Below are positions 36,515 to 45,172 of a DNA stretch of 64,000 bases, in pieces. Origin of the DNA: Bacteroidales bacterium (lineage in GTDB: Bacteria > Bacteroidota > Bacteroidia > Bacteroidales > Rikenellaceae); contig CAJSYJ010000001.1 in the NCBI GenBank assembly GCA_910574205.1, forward strand, positions 868,001 to 932,000. Direction: 5' to 3'. Numbering within the stretch: position 1 is the first letter of the stretch; every line of letters begins with the position of its first letter. The notes under the pieces were generated by a model that saw only the letters and a list, made by a program, of their open reading frames with translations, had not been told where the DNA came from and made no database searches. The translations under genes and the position numbers were made by a program.

Positions 36515-36601
36515 TTATAAGCCGGCAGCGCTCGCTTCGGCCGATTCTTATTTTATCGAGAGCCGGCAAAATCCGATCTTGCCAGCCGACGCAGCGAAAT
36601 G

Positions 36602-36639
36602 ATCCTCACGCCTTAATCCTCACGCCTTAATCCTCACGA
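36602..36639 (+). repeat. 14-bp tandem repeat, 2.7 copies
   Basis: ATCCTCACGCCTTA at 36602-36615 and 36616-36629, then ATCCTCACGA. It sits downstream of the convergent ORF6N and glycosyltransferase genes. Confidence 0.85.
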
Positions 36640-36697
36640 CCCATCCGGCGCATGTTGCACAGATGCGGCAATCGTGCGGATGCCGCAACAGGTCTCT

Positions 36698-37753
36698 TTA
36701 ACCTTGCCGGTCGCCCGTGCGCGCGAGAACTTCGTCGACCTTATCGACGACGATCTCCGGCGTTATGGCACGCAGGCAGCGATAGTCGCCGTATTTGCAG
36801 CGGCGATTGCCGTAGACCGAGCAGGGGCGGCAGGGCATATCCTCCTCCAAAATGTCGGAGGGGTCGCAGCCATAGCCCAGAAATCCGAACTCGTGGTGCG
36901 TGGCGCCCCAGATCGAGACCACGGGAGTGGCCGTCAGAGAGGCCATGTGCATGACCAGCGAGTCCATAGAGACCACGCAGTCGAGGTGCGATATGAGGTT
37001 GCGCTCGCCGTCCAGCTTGACCTTACCCCAGAGTGCCGTGACATTGGGATATATCTCCTCCATGCGGTTGGCGAAAGCGGCCTCCTGCCCTCCGCCGCTG
37101 TGGATGAACACACGGTCGTAGCGTTCGCTGAGAAGTGCAGTCAACTCGTCGCGCAGATCGGCCGGATAGGTCTTGCCGTCATGCGCCGAGAATGGTGCGA
37201 AGCCGATCCACGTGCCTCTCTTCTCGCCCATAGGGTTGGGGAAAGAGGGCTTTGCAGGCGGCTGCGGATCGTCGAAGCGGAAGCCCAGACGCCGGATCGT
37301 GTCGCAGTATCGGACGACGGTATGCTTCAACGGCACCGCACCCTTGCGGCTGTAACCCATGCGGAACCACTTCTCGATATGCCCTTTGCGTATACGGCGC
37401 GTGCGGATTCCGCGCAGACGCGCGAACAGACACAGCAGCCGCGAGCGCAGCACGCCGTGGGTATCGGCAACGGCATCGGCGCCAAGCTCCTTGACCTGCC
37501 GCGCGAGCCGCCAGATGCCCTTTATGCCGCGGTGCTCGTTCTTGGTGTCGGCCATAAGGAAGTCGACATCGAGTCCGTCGAAGAGCGGGCGCAGCATGGG
37601 GCGCGTAAGCACCGTGACCCTGACATCGGGATAGGCCTCGTGCAGTGCACGCACGGCATGCGGCAGCATCGCCACATCGCCAAGAGCCGAGAGACGGATC
37701 ATGACGATGTGGCGCGGCAGCTTCGAGCCTCTGCTGCTATTGCTTTCCGCCAT
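36698..37753 (-). CDS. Glycosyltransferase family 9 (heptosyltransferase-like)
   Basis: A 351-residue GT-B enzyme of the ADP-heptose:LPS heptosyltransferase family, acting at the inner membrane on lipopolysaccharide core. The start MAESNSSRGSKLPRHIVMIR is followed by LSALGDVAMLPHAVRALHEA, the family N-terminal motif. The C-terminal donor site shows MDSLVMHMASLTATPVVSIW and GATHHEFGFLGYG, then a Cys-rich end CRPCSVYGNRRCKYGDYRCL typical of GT9. It overlaps the DUF4254 gene by 17 bases, a pairing seen across Bacteroidales. The sugar transferred is not determined. Confidence 0.9.
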   Translation of the reverse strand: MAESNSSRGSKLPRHIVMIRLSALGDVAMLPHAVRALHEAYPDVRVTVLTRPMLRPLFDGLDVDFLMADTKNEHRGIKGIWRLARQVKELGADAVADTHGVLRSRLLCLFARLRGIRTRRIRKGHIEKWFRMGYSRKGAVPLKHTVVRYCDTIRRLGFRFDDPQPPAKPSFPNPMGEKRGTWIGFAPFSAHDGKTYPADLRDELTALLSERYDRVFIHSGGGQEAAFANRMEEIYPNVTALWGKVKLDGERNLISHLDCVVSMDSLVMHMASLTATPVVSIWGATHHEFGFLGYGCDPSDILEEDMPCRPCSVYGNRRCKYGDYRCLRAITPEIVVDKVDEVLARTGDRQG

Positions 37754-38342
37754 AAAGCACGGGGTTGAGCGAGGGGTCGTTGTACATCTTCATCTGCTTG
37801 TATGTCTTCATGTACTTGCGACCGGCCTCGATATCCTCGATCAGCTCCTCGATAGCGGTCGAGAGGTCGACCTGCTGCGAAAGGAGCGTGTCGAGCTTCT
37901 TTCGGCATGCCTCGACATGCTGCGCTTCGGCATCGGGACGCACGACCTCCTCGTGCATATGGTAGATCTTCAAGGCGAGAATCGACAGACGGTCGATAGC
38001 CCATGCGGGGGTCTCGGTGTTGAGACGCGCATCCGCCGCGGGGACTATATCCTTGTACTTGTCGAGCATATACGAGTCGATATACTCCACCATGTCGGTG
38101 CGCACCTGATTCGAGCGGTCGATACGACGCTTGATTTTCAGAGCCTCGACGGGGTCTATGTTGGGGTCGCGGATTATATCTTCGAGATGCCACTGTACGG
38201 CATCCACCCAGTTCTTCTCGTAAAGCAAGGCATCGAGCGATCCGGCCGCATAGGGGTTGGCCATGGGCTGGTCAACGTTGTCGAAGCGGTGGTAATCCTC
38301 GATCGAGCGGTTGAAGATCGCGTTAGCGTTTTCTGTAAACAT
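37737..38342 (-). CDS. DUF4254 protein
   Basis: A 201-residue soluble, mostly helical protein of the DUF4254 family, encoded next to GT9 glycosyltransferases in Bacteroidales. Visible pattern: NRSIEDYHRFDNVDQPMANP, NPYAAGSLDALLYEKNWVDA, VQWHLEDIIRDPNIDP, and the His-containing ILALKIYHMHEEVVRPDA. No enzyme motif is known. The 17-base overlap with the glycosyltransferase gene implies coupled translation and a shared role in lipopolysaccharide core assembly, which is an inference. It is divergent from the glucosaminidase gene. Confidence 0.87.
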   Translation of the reverse strand: MFTENANAIFNRSIEDYHRFDNVDQPMANPYAAGSLDALLYEKNWVDAVQWHLEDIIRDPNIDPVEALKIKRRIDRSNQVRTDMVEYIDSYMLDKYKDIVPAADARLNTETPAWAIDRLSILALKIYHMHEEVVRPDAEAQHVEACRKKLDTLLSQQVDLSTAIEELIEDIEAGRKYMKTYKQMKMYNDPSLNPVLYGGKQ

Positions 38343-38380
38343 CGCAGTAGTTTTTATATTGTTGTTTCACTATAAAAATG

Positions 38381-38388
38381 TATCTTTG
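38381..38388 (+). promoter_or_regulatory. -7 box of the glucosaminidase gene
   Basis: TATCTTTG fits TAnnTTTG; transcription would start near 38394, which excludes an upstream ATG at 38378 and supports the start at 38423. Confidence 0.65.
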
Positions 38389-38422
38389 CAAGGGAAGTAT
38401 ACCCTTCCCGAATACAAATATA

Positions 38423-39496
38423 ATGATTATAATTAGAAATACAACAATCCGTGCGGCATTTATAGGGGTTGCGGCGCTCCTGCTGCCCGCAGCAGCAGCC
38501 GCACAGACCAGACAGACCAAGCAGGAGTACATAGCCCGCTACAAGTCGCTGGCCATAGACCACATGGAGCGTTACGGCATACCGGCCAGCATTACCATGG
38601 CGCAGGGTATATTGGAGTCGGACTGCGGCAACAGCTCGCTGGCACTCAGATCGAACAACCACTTCGGCATAAAGTGCAAGCGCGACTGGACGGGCGACAG
38701 GGTATACCACGACGACGACGAAAAGGGCGAATGTTTCCGCAAGTACGAGTCGGTCGAGGACTCCTATATCGACCACTCGGAGTTTCTCGACAAACAGCCG
38801 CGTTACGACTCTCTGTTCGTCTACGAGGCCACCGACTACCGCAGCTGGGCGCGGGGCTTGAAGGCCGCGGGCTATGCCACGGCGCCCGACTATGCCGACC
38901 GCCTGATACGCCTTATAGAGGATAACCGCCTCGATCTGCTCGACCGCAGCAACGGCGCCAAGCTCTACGACGACTACATGGCCGGAGTGCTGGACAGAAT
39001 ACCCGTCGACGAGAGCCTCCGTCCGCAGCCCTCGGCATCCGTCGACCCCGTAACGCCTGCGGACACGGGTGCGGGCTCAGCGACCGATCCCATGACGGCG
39101 CACGACCCACGCCGCATAAACCCCGACACGTTCCGCGTAACGATCAACTCCTACGGAGGCTACAACGTATATATGGCCAACACGGCACACTATGTGATTG
39201 CCAGGAGAGGCGACAGCTATCGCTCGATAGGCAGGGTGTTCGACATAGCACCCGCCACGCTGCGACGCTTCAACGATGCGTGCAGGGGCGCCGAGCCAGC
39301 CGAAGGCGACATAGTATACATCGACCGCAAGCCGTCGCACTGGAAGGGCGAGGCCACGCTGCACGTGGCGCGCGAGGGCGAGACGCTGCTCGCGCTGGCT
39401 CAGTGGTATGGCATACGGCTCAAACCTCTCGCCAAGATGAACCGCGCCCGCGCCACCGACCGTCTCGTCGAGGGGCAGACCGTAAGACTGAAATAA
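38423..39496 (+). CDS. Exported glucosaminidase with two LysM repeats
   Basis: A 357-residue peptidoglycan hydrolase. After the signal peptide (MIIIRNTTIRAAFIGVAALL, cleaved near AAAAQ) the FlgJ-type glucosaminidase domain spans about 30-180: IPASITMAQGILESDCGNSS with the catalytic Glu, then SNNHFGIKCK and YESVEDSYIDHSEFL. Two LysM cell-wall-binding repeats close the protein (HYVIARRGDSYRSIGRVFDI near 255 and HVAREGETLLALAQWYGIRL near 313). The start follows from the promoter box. The next gene begins 11 bases downstream. A role in cell-wall remodelling in the periplasm is well supported by the domains. Confidence 0.92.
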   Translation: MIIIRNTTIRAAFIGVAALLLPAAAAAQTRQTKQEYIARYKSLAIDHMERYGIPASITMAQGILESDCGNSSLALRSNNHFGIKCKRDWTGDRVYHDDDEKGECFRKYESVEDSYIDHSEFLDKQPRYDSLFVYEATDYRSWARGLKAAGYATAPDYADRLIRLIEDNRLDLLDRSNGAKLYDDYMAGVLDRIPVDESLRPQPSASVDPVTPADTGAGSATDPMTAHDPRRINPDTFRVTINSYGGYNVYMANTAHYVIARRGDSYRSIGRVFDIAPATLRRFNDACRGAEPAEGDIVYIDRKPSHWKGEATLHVAREGETLLALAQWYGIRLKPLAKMNRARATDRLVEGQTVRLK

Positions 39497-39507
39497 CGAC
39501 AAACGAC

Positions 39508-40188
39508 ATGAGCACACTCAGAGAGAAGATTTTGGAGACTATCGTCCGCAAATCGACGCTTAAACAGAGCGTTTTCGACAATACATTTTCGACATTCAAC
39601 GAGCTGAAAGACACGCTCTTCGAAATGGCTTCGGAGATGGACGACCAGCTCGACGGTCGGCTCGACCGCCGCGTGAGGATCGAATATCGCGACCGCGGCA
39701 AGTTCGAGGCGCAATTGCAGGTGGCCAGCGATCTGCTGATATTCCAGATGCACACCGACGTATTCGAGTTCGACGCCAACCACATAATATGGCAGAACGC
39801 CTACGTGCAGAGCGACACGGCCAACTCCTACTGCGGCGTGATAAACGTATACAACTTCCTGTCGGATTCGTTCAAGTACAACCGCAACGCCGACGAGGGA
39901 TATCTCATCGGACGCATATTCATCAACCGCGAAAAGTGCTTCTGGGTCGAGGGCAAACGCCAGACCATAGCGCGCCCCATGGCATTCGGGCAGCGCCGCA
40001 TAGACCGCGAGGCGTTGATCGAGATCGTCGAGGCGGCCGTCAACTACGCAATCAACTTCGATCTGCTGACACCGCCATACGAGGAGAACAAACGCGTGAC
40101 CGTCGATCAGTTCAACACGAAACTCGACAACTCGAAGTTCGTCACGGGCAAGCGCATAAGCTACGATTTCAGCACCGACGACATCTGA
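39508..40188 (+). CDS. Conserved Bacteroidales protein of unknown function
   Basis: A 226-residue cytosolic-looking protein, start MSTLREKILETIVRKSTLKQ, with no signal peptide or membrane segment. Longer in-frame extensions run inside the glucosaminidase gene and are rejected. The protein has a helical start, then alternating strands (VRIEYRDRGKFEAQLQVASD, LLIFQMHTDVFEFDANHIIW) and ends ISYDFSTDDI. I recognise it as a type kept in many Bacteroidales genomes but cannot assign a family or function. It is 11 bases after the glucosaminidase gene and probably in its operon. Confidence 0.75.
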   Translation: MSTLREKILETIVRKSTLKQSVFDNTFSTFNELKDTLFEMASEMDDQLDGRLDRRVRIEYRDRGKFEAQLQVASDLLIFQMHTDVFEFDANHIIWQNAYVQSDTANSYCGVINVYNFLSDSFKYNRNADEGYLIGRIFINREKCFWVEGKRQTIARPMAFGQRRIDREALIEIVEAAVNYAINFDLLTPPYEENKRVTVDQFNTKLDNSKFVTGKRISYDFSTDDI

Positions 40189-40280
40189 TCCGCACACGCC
40201 CGACCGGCGGGACAGAGAGTGCGGAGAGGGTAGCGAGAAAACTTTTCGGCGGCGAATACTACTATTTGCGGACAAATCGC

Positions 40281-40288
40281 TATCTTTG
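40281..40288 (+). promoter_or_regulatory. -7 box, probable tRNA-Arg promoter
   Basis: TATCTTTG; the next transcribed feature downstream is tRNA-Arg at 40401, giving a 5' extension of about 105 bases that includes a G9 tract at 40336-40344. Confidence 0.5.
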
Positions 40289-40400
40289 CATCGCAGCGCG
40301 TCGGGCAGCCGCAACAGCACTACCGGAGAGACGGCGGGGGGGGGTGGCTTCGTTCGCGTGTCTTTCGGAATCAAGCGGCGCCACGCGTCGTAACATACTT

Positions 40401-40472
40401 GCCTTTGTAGTTCAACGGATAGAACGACGGTTTCCTAAACCGTAAATTCGGGTTCGATTCCCGACGAGGGTA
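40401..40472 (+). tRNA. tRNA-Arg (anticodon CCT)
   Basis: The cloverleaf is complete: acceptor GCCTTTG with CGAGGGT (G1-U72 wobble), D stem GTTC/GAAC, anticodon stem ACGGT/ACCGT with loop TTCCTAA (anticodon CCT), T arm TCGGG-TTCGATT-CCCGA, discriminator A at 40472. CCA is not encoded. A terminator follows directly. Confidence 0.95.
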
Positions 40473-40477
40473 CTCAG

Positions 40478-40510
40478 AGCGGCAGGGTCGAGCCTGCCGC
40501 TGTTTTTGTT
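40478..40510 (+). terminator. Terminator of tRNA-Arg
   Basis: Arms AGCGGCAGG / CCTGCCGCT with a GTCGAG loop, followed by GTTTTTGTT. Confidence 0.85.
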
Positions 40511-40705
40511 GTGCGGAAATCGGAGGAGGCGATGTAAATGTCCCGGTTTTGGTTTCGACTTCGGACGCTTCCGCGATCGGCATATTATCCCGACATATTA
40601 TTCATATTCCCGCCACCCGGATAACCCGCACTTGCCCACGGGCTGCAATCGAATTATTTGCACACAGCCTGCGGTCTCCACCCGGAGCGAGCACCGCACG
40701 TGACA
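40511..40705. other. Intergenic space without recognised feature
   Basis: Between the tRNA terminator and repeat copy C; no gene or RNA motif recognised. Confidence 0.4.
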
Positions 40706-40782
40706 AAAAGTCCCCTCCGAGGAGGGGATTAAGGGGGGGGGAGGGTATAATCCGTACAACGGCGTTAGCCGTAGCTACATCC
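40706..40782 (-). repeat. Intergenic repeat unit, copy C, with G9 tract
   Basis: Read on the minus strand: GATGTAGCTACGGCTAACGC, CGTTGTACGGATTATACCC, a C9 tract, TTAA, then CCCCTCC/GGAGGGG arms (plus 40712-40728) and a T-run. It is the same element as copies A and B near 6 kb. The G9 (plus 40733-40741) replaces their short C-rich linker. Confidence 0.7.
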
Positions 40783-40848
40783 GCCGACCTCGCAAAACAC
40801 TCGGACAGCATATCCTCGCCGCGAAGCCCCACAAGAATCTCCACAGTT

Positions 40849-41841
40849 CTATTCTATCGTATATATCTGATGCTCCATTTCGCGGATATAGTCGCGCTTG
40901 TCCAGTCCGGGAGCGTAGACCGAAAAGACGATAGTCGTTATCTCGGCCGTCTGCATATCTATGGTCGAATAGCTGACGAACGGGCCGCCCATGAAGTTGC
41001 CGTCGACATTGCCGCCCAGCTCCCACAGTCCGCGCAGCTCGAACCAGTAGCGGTCGCCGATCCTGAACGTCGAGTATATCGGCTCGATATCCTTTACCGT
41101 CTGCATGTAAGAGCCCGCCGAGGGGCCGGGTATCTTCGCCAGCCGGTTGTCTATGGCGCGCACGAGCCACTCGGCCGTAAGGTCGGTGCGGTCGGTATAG
41201 GGATATGTAAATGCGAATATATCCTGACTCATGCGATTGTAGTCCTTGCGCAGCCACAATATCGAGTCATCGACCGTATTGGCTCTCTTATAACCCTGCA
41301 ACACAGTCATGCCCAATCCGGTATACTCTCTGAATATATCGCTCGCCGCATCGTCCCTCAACCGCTCGAACAACGCGAGGTCGCGCTCGCGCTCGGCCAT
41401 TTCGAATACGCGCATCAGCGACTCGCCGTTCTCGGAGAGATACTCTACGGCCGCCTCGGGCGAGGGAGCCTTCAACGAGACGATGATCTGCGGCTTGGCC
41501 GTATAGTCGTACTGCACGAGCATGCGCGTGTCGCTGCGCTCGGCATCGAACGACACGGTAAGTATATTGCTCTGCTTGTTGAGCAGATCGTTCATCCCAT
41601 GCTTGGTCGAGTGGTTGATGTCGAAATAGTGCTCGGGGGTATTCATGCGCGGTATCGAGGCTCCGAGCAGCGAACGGATGCTTTCGCCCACGGCACCGTC
41701 CCACTCGGCCTGAGGGCATATCACGAGCATCTCGTAGGGACGTCCCAACGATGTGCGTCCGTCGCGCAGAATGCTCTGGCAGGCGCACATGCCGGCCGCC
41801 AGCGCACACAGCAGCCAGAGTCGCATAAGGATAGTTTTCAT
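40849..41841 (-). CDS. DUF4837 family lipoprotein
   Basis: A 330-residue lipoprotein (MRLWLLCALAAGMCAC, Cys21) of the DUF4837 family found throughout Bacteroidetes. Characteristic stretches are GRPYEMLVICPQAEWDGAVG near the start, the Asn-rich NTPEHYFDINHSTKHGMN, and RGLWELGGNVDGNFMGGPFV near the C terminus. Function is not known. It has a minus-strand -7 box TACCTTTG at plus 41915-41922 and is divergent from the polysaccharide deacetylase gene. No downstream terminator is obvious before repeat copy C. Confidence 0.9.
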   Translation of the reverse strand: MKTILMRLWLLCALAAGMCACQSILRDGRTSLGRPYEMLVICPQAEWDGAVGESIRSLLGASIPRMNTPEHYFDINHSTKHGMNDLLNKQSNILTVSFDAERSDTRMLVQYDYTAKPQIIVSLKAPSPEAAVEYLSENGESLMRVFEMAERERDLALFERLRDDAASDIFREYTGLGMTVLQGYKRANTVDDSILWLRKDYNRMSQDIFAFTYPYTDRTDLTAEWLVRAIDNRLAKIPGPSAGSYMQTVKDIEPIYSTFRIGDRYWFELRGLWELGGNVDGNFMGGPFVSYSTIDMQTAEITTIVFSVYAPGLDKRDYIREMEHQIYTIE

Positions 41842-41951
41842 GTCACAGATTTTTTAGTAAACTTCTCGTCGCGAGTCAATGCAACAGTCTCGCTATTGCA
41901 CACCGCGACAAGTACAAAGGTAACAAATTTTTCGGTTTGCGAAAAAAAAGT

Positions 41952-41959
41952 TATTTTTG
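41952..41959 (+). promoter_or_regulatory. -7 box of the deacetylase-ubiX operon
   Basis: TATTTTTG fits TAnnTTTG; leader about 20 bases. The divergent DUF4837 promoter (TACCTTTG, plus 41915-41922, minus strand) is 30 bases away. Confidence 0.6.
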
Positions 41960-41984
41960 TCGCATATCGACGTAATTTTACCGA

Positions 41985-42593
41985 ATGAGAATCAATCCGC
42001 CCGGTTTCATACGACGCCTCTACCCCGACATGGTATGGCGCATCGACGACCCCGAAGCCGTCTTCCTGACCTTCGACGACGGTCCGACGCCCGGCGTTAC
42101 GGAGTGGATATTGTCGACGTTGGAGAAGTACGACGCCAAGGCCACATTCTTCGTGCTGGGCAAGAACGCCGAGATGTACCCCGACCTCTACGACCGTATC
42201 CTCGCCGCAGGGCACAAGGTCGGCAACCACACCTATTCGCACCAGAAGGGTTGGGGAATGTCGCTCGAACGATATATCGAGGATATCGACTACGCCTCGT
42301 CGATCGTGCGCTCGGAGCTCTTCCGCCCGCCCTATGCGCGCGTCACGCCGTCGCAGATGCGGGTCGTCGGCCAGCGTTTCAAGATCATCATGTGGAGCGT
42401 GCTGTCGCGCGACTACAACCGTGCCGTCTCGCCGCGTAGCTGTCTCAGAGGCGTAATACGCGATATCCGTCCCGGCGACATCATCGCGTTCCACGACAGT
42501 GCCAAGTCGTTCCGCAACATGAGCCATGCGCTGCCGGCGGCGTTGAAGAAGATATCCTCGCTGGGGTTGAAGTGTAAGATCATAGAGTTGTAA
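41985..42593 (+). CDS. Polysaccharide deacetylase (NodB-type)
   Basis: A 202-residue carbohydrate esterase family 4 enzyme that removes N- or O-acetyl groups from polysaccharide or peptidoglycan. Motif 1 TFDDGPTPGV (residues 29-38) holds the catalytic base Asp and the metal Asp; motif 2 is HTYSHQ near 84 (metal His pair); motif 3 RPPYARVTPSQ; motif 5 IIAFHDSAKSFRN near the C terminus. No signal peptide is seen, so a cytosolic or membrane-face role is likely, unlike exported chitin deacetylases. It is followed after three bases by ubiX, so the two are coupled, though their functions appear unrelated. Confidence 0.93.
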   Translation: MRINPPGFIRRLYPDMVWRIDDPEAVFLTFDDGPTPGVTEWILSTLEKYDAKATFFVLGKNAEMYPDLYDRILAAGHKVGNHTYSHQKGWGMSLERYIEDIDYASSIVRSELFRPPYARVTPSQMRVVGQRFKIIMWSVLSRDYNRAVSPRSCLRGVIRDIRPGDIIAFHDSAKSFRNMSHALPAALKKISSLGLKCKIIEL

Positions 42594-42596
42594 GCG

Positions 42597-43151
42597 ATGA
42601 AGATAATAGTTGCCGTTACGGGCGCCAGCGGCGCCATATATGCCCGACAGACGTTGGAGCGCCTGACGCAGGCGGCCGGCATCGAGCGCATTGCGCTGAT
42701 AACGAGCCGTCGGGCGCAGCAGGTCATGGCCGGCGAGGGGATTACGCTGCCTGAGAACGCGCTGATCGACATATTCGACGAGGAGGATATGTCGGCGCCT
42801 CCGGCCAGCGGGTCGTCGCGCTGGGACGCCATGATCGTCGTGCCCGCATCCATGGGCACCGTGGCACGCATCGCTTCGGGCGTGTCGCGAACACTGATCG
42901 AGCGCGCTGCCGATGTCATGCTAAAAGAGCGTCGCCGTCTGGTCATGGCCGTCCGCGAAACGCCGCTGTCGCTTATCCACCTGCGCAATATGACCGCACT
43001 TACAGAGGCCGGCGCCATAATATTACCCGCCTCGCCGTCGTTCTATTTCAAGCCTCGGACGCTCGACGAGTTGTGCATGACCGTAACCGAACGCATACTC
43101 ACGGCCGCCGGCGTCGACATCAGCGTGCGTGCGTGGGGCGAAACAAAATAA
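42597..43151 (+). CDS. ubiX: UbiX-family flavin prenyltransferase
   Basis: Makes prenylated FMN, the cofactor of UbiD-type decarboxylases, from FMN and dimethylallyl phosphate. The 184 residues open MKIIVAVTGASGAIYARQTL, the FMN-binding GASGAIYA motif at 9-16. VVPASMGTVARIASGVSRTL (about 81-100) is the phosphate/prenyl-binding stretch, and MAVRETPLSLIHLRNMTALT the conserved Arg/Glu segment. It lies three bases after the deacetylase gene. No ubiD partner is in this window. Confidence 0.93.
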   Translation: MKIIVAVTGASGAIYARQTLERLTQAAGIERIALITSRRAQQVMAGEGITLPENALIDIFDEEDMSAPPASGSSRWDAMIVVPASMGTVARIASGVSRTLIERAADVMLKERRRLVMAVRETPLSLIHLRNMTALTEAGAIILPASPSFYFKPRTLDELCMTVTERILTAAGVDISVRAWGETK

Positions 43152-43179
43152 ACGAAAACTAATCATAAAATCATAAGTC

Positions 43180-43680
43180 ATGTTTTGTCAATATTGCGGA
43201 AAGCAAATCTCCGAGCAGGCGAAATACTGCCCCGAGTGCGGGCATATTACCGACAACGGCATCGCCGCCGAGGCGGCCGCGTCGCCCATGGCGCAGGTAA
43301 GTCATCGCAAGCGCAACATTATTATAGCCGCAGCGGCTGCGGTTGCCGTAGCGCTGGCAGTGTTCGGCGTGTGGAAGACGTGGTTCTCCTACCCCACCAC
43401 GCCCGAGGGCGTGCTGACGGCATTCTTCGAGGCATGGCAGCGCGGCGACGACGACGCTATGTGCCGGTATGCCGCGCGCGGCGACGAGGATGGTCGCGAG
43501 GATATCATAGAGCATCTGGCCGAACACACTAAGCTCGAAGCCTTCGAGCTGGGCGAGTTGTCGTGGGACGGCCGCCACCGCCGCATCGACGTCGATCTGG
43601 TCATCGACGGCAGCGCCGTTTCGGGCAACGCATGCCTCACGCAGTACGACGGCAAGTGGAAGGTAGATCGGTGGTATTGA
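43180..43680 (+). CDS. Zinc-ribbon membrane protein
   Basis: A 166-residue protein. The N terminus is a zinc ribbon, MFCQYCGKQISEQAKYCPEC (two CxxC knuckles, residues 3-6 and 17-20). A single membrane segment follows a basic stretch (SHRKRNIIIAAAAAVAVALA, about 41-60). The C-terminal domain (about 75-166: GVLTAFFEAWQRGDDDAMCR, then strands ending QYDGKWKVDRWY) resembles NTF2/DUF4878-like lipid or peptide-binding folds. Function is unknown. It lies 28 bases after ubiX and may share its operon. Confidence 0.8.
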   Translation: MFCQYCGKQISEQAKYCPECGHITDNGIAAEAAASPMAQVSHRKRNIIIAAAAAVAVALAVFGVWKTWFSYPTTPEGVLTAFFEAWQRGDDDAMCRYAARGDEDGREDIIEHLAEHTKLEAFELGELSWDGRHRRIDVDLVIDGSAVSGNACLTQYDGKWKVDRWY

Positions 43681-43732
43681 CCGGCAGGCAGAGATAAATA
43701 ACGAATTAATTGACGATACCATATTTTTTTCC

Positions 43733-43740
43733 TATTTTTG
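43733..43740 (+). promoter_or_regulatory. -7 box of efp
   Basis: TATTTTTG with TTG at 43710-43712 spaced 20 bases upstream; leader about 35 bases. Confidence 0.7.
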
Positions 43741-43779
43741 CACGTCATTTTCGGAAATACTTAAATAAATTATACAGCT

Positions 43780-44352
43780 ATGACAATTACAGCAGCCGAT
43801 ATCAAGATCGGCATGTGCATCGAGATGGACGGCAAGACCTTTATCGTCGTCGACTTCCAGCACTGCAAACCCGGCAAGGGTCCGGCTTTCGTCCGTTCTA
43901 AGTTGAAGAATTTGGAGAACGGCCGCGTTTTGGAGAACACCTTCTCGTCGGTAGGACAGAAGATCGAGCAGGTACGCGTCGAGCGTCGCCCCTACCAGTT
44001 CACTTACGAGGACGATCTGGGCGCACACTTCATGCACACCGAGACCTTCGAGGAGATCAACATCGAGAAGAGCCTCATCAACAACTACGACCTTATGGCC
44101 GACGGTCAGATCGTCGAGGTAATGTTCCACACCGAGAAGGAGACCGTCCTCTCGGCCGAGCTTCCTCCGATCGTCGATATGGAGGTAACCTATACCGAGC
44201 CGGGCATCAAGGGCGATACGGCCTCTACCAACTCGCTCAAACCCGCCACGGTCAACACCGGCGCAACGATCAAGGTCCCCCTGTTCATCAACACCGGCGA
44301 CAAGATCCGCGTCGACACCCGCACCCGCGAATACTACGAGCGCATAAAGTAA
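43780..44352 (+). CDS. efp: Elongation factor P
   Basis: Binds stalled ribosomes and restores peptide-bond formation at polyproline stretches. The 190 residues show the three-domain EF-P layout: KOW-like N-domain with the modification-loop sequence HCKPGKGPAFVRSKLKN, in which the Lys of PGKG (residue 35) is the position modified in other bacteria; middle OB domain; C-terminal OB domain with GIKGDTASTNSLKPATVNTG, the family signature. The gene has its own promoter and is closed by a strong terminator. No epmA/epmB gene is visible, so any modification route is unknown here. Confidence 0.96.
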   Translation: MTITAADIKIGMCIEMDGKTFIVVDFQHCKPGKGPAFVRSKLKNLENGRVLENTFSSVGQKIEQVRVERRPYQFTYEDDLGAHFMHTETFEEINIEKSLINNYDLMADGQIVEVMFHTEKETVLSAELPPIVDMEVTYTEPGIKGDTASTNSLKPATVNTGATIKVPLFINTGDKIRVDTRTREYYERIK

Positions 44353-44451
44353 GCCCTCGGCAGAACGCCCCGCGGTTCGAGGAGAGCACATGCCATAGTA
44401 TAGCTATCCGACACCCGCTCCCGGGCAGACTGCGGCTTATTGCGGAACAGA

Positions 44452-44488
44452 GAGATATCCCCTGCTTCGGCAGGGGATATCTCGTTTT
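44452..44488 (+). terminator. Terminator of efp with UUCG tetraloop
   Basis: Perfect 14-bp stem GAGATATCCCCTGC / GCAGGGGATATCTC closing TTCG, followed by GTTTTAT. Confidence 0.92.
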
Positions 44489-45172
44489 ATATCCATATAC
44501 CTGATCGGACGAATCCCGCACATCCGGCCTCCGAAATGGAGCCCTGCGCCGCCGATATTCGCCGCCCGATCGCCTCCGGACGCCTTCAAGAGAATACGCA
44601 CCGACCATATGTCCTATCTCTAACTACCGACCTATATCTGCCGGCCTCAACTGCCGCTTACGCTGTCCAATGCCCTATACCTTTAACCACACCCTCGTAT
44701 AGACGCGGCGCAGCCTACACGGCTGCGGTTGAATATTGCTCGATGAGCTTAGAGCGCATCTGAATACCCTACCGAAGTATACGCCGCAAAAGTGTTTTAT
44801 AAGCCTGCCGGCCGTTGCAGGAGTATATCCGTAATTCGGCGATCCCGCATAGACAATCCGCCCAAAGGCATTCGCCCCATAATTATCCGCGAATAATAAC
44901 CGAACGAATTACGGCCGAACGAGCAGCACGAACCTACGTAATATACGGGCAAACATATGCGCGGCAGAAGAATGCCGCATGTTGCGAGATGCAGCATAAG
45001 AGCCGCCACCCGATTTTTCGTCAAATTGTTGTATATGCAACTCTGCGACAGAGCGAGACGATGTGGCATACTGGCGTATTCCACATTGTCGAGCGACGAG
45101 GCGCGGACGCAAATGATGACCTTTCACGGAAAAGATTTTTCGTCAAAAGTGGTATTATGCAACGCGCAACGA
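44489..45172. other. Gene-poor space with internal short repeats
   Basis: No credible gene. Noted structure: hairpin CGCAGCC/GGCTGCG near 44710; a stretch at 44765-44790 (TACCCTACCGAAGTATAC) that recurs slightly altered at 48767-48785; GCGGCA/TGCCGC hairpin near 44960; and GATTTTTCGTCAAA at 45012-45025, repeated exactly at 45134-45147, each followed by a sequence ending ATGCAAC. These link the space to the two-hairpin element family. Confidence 0.5.
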
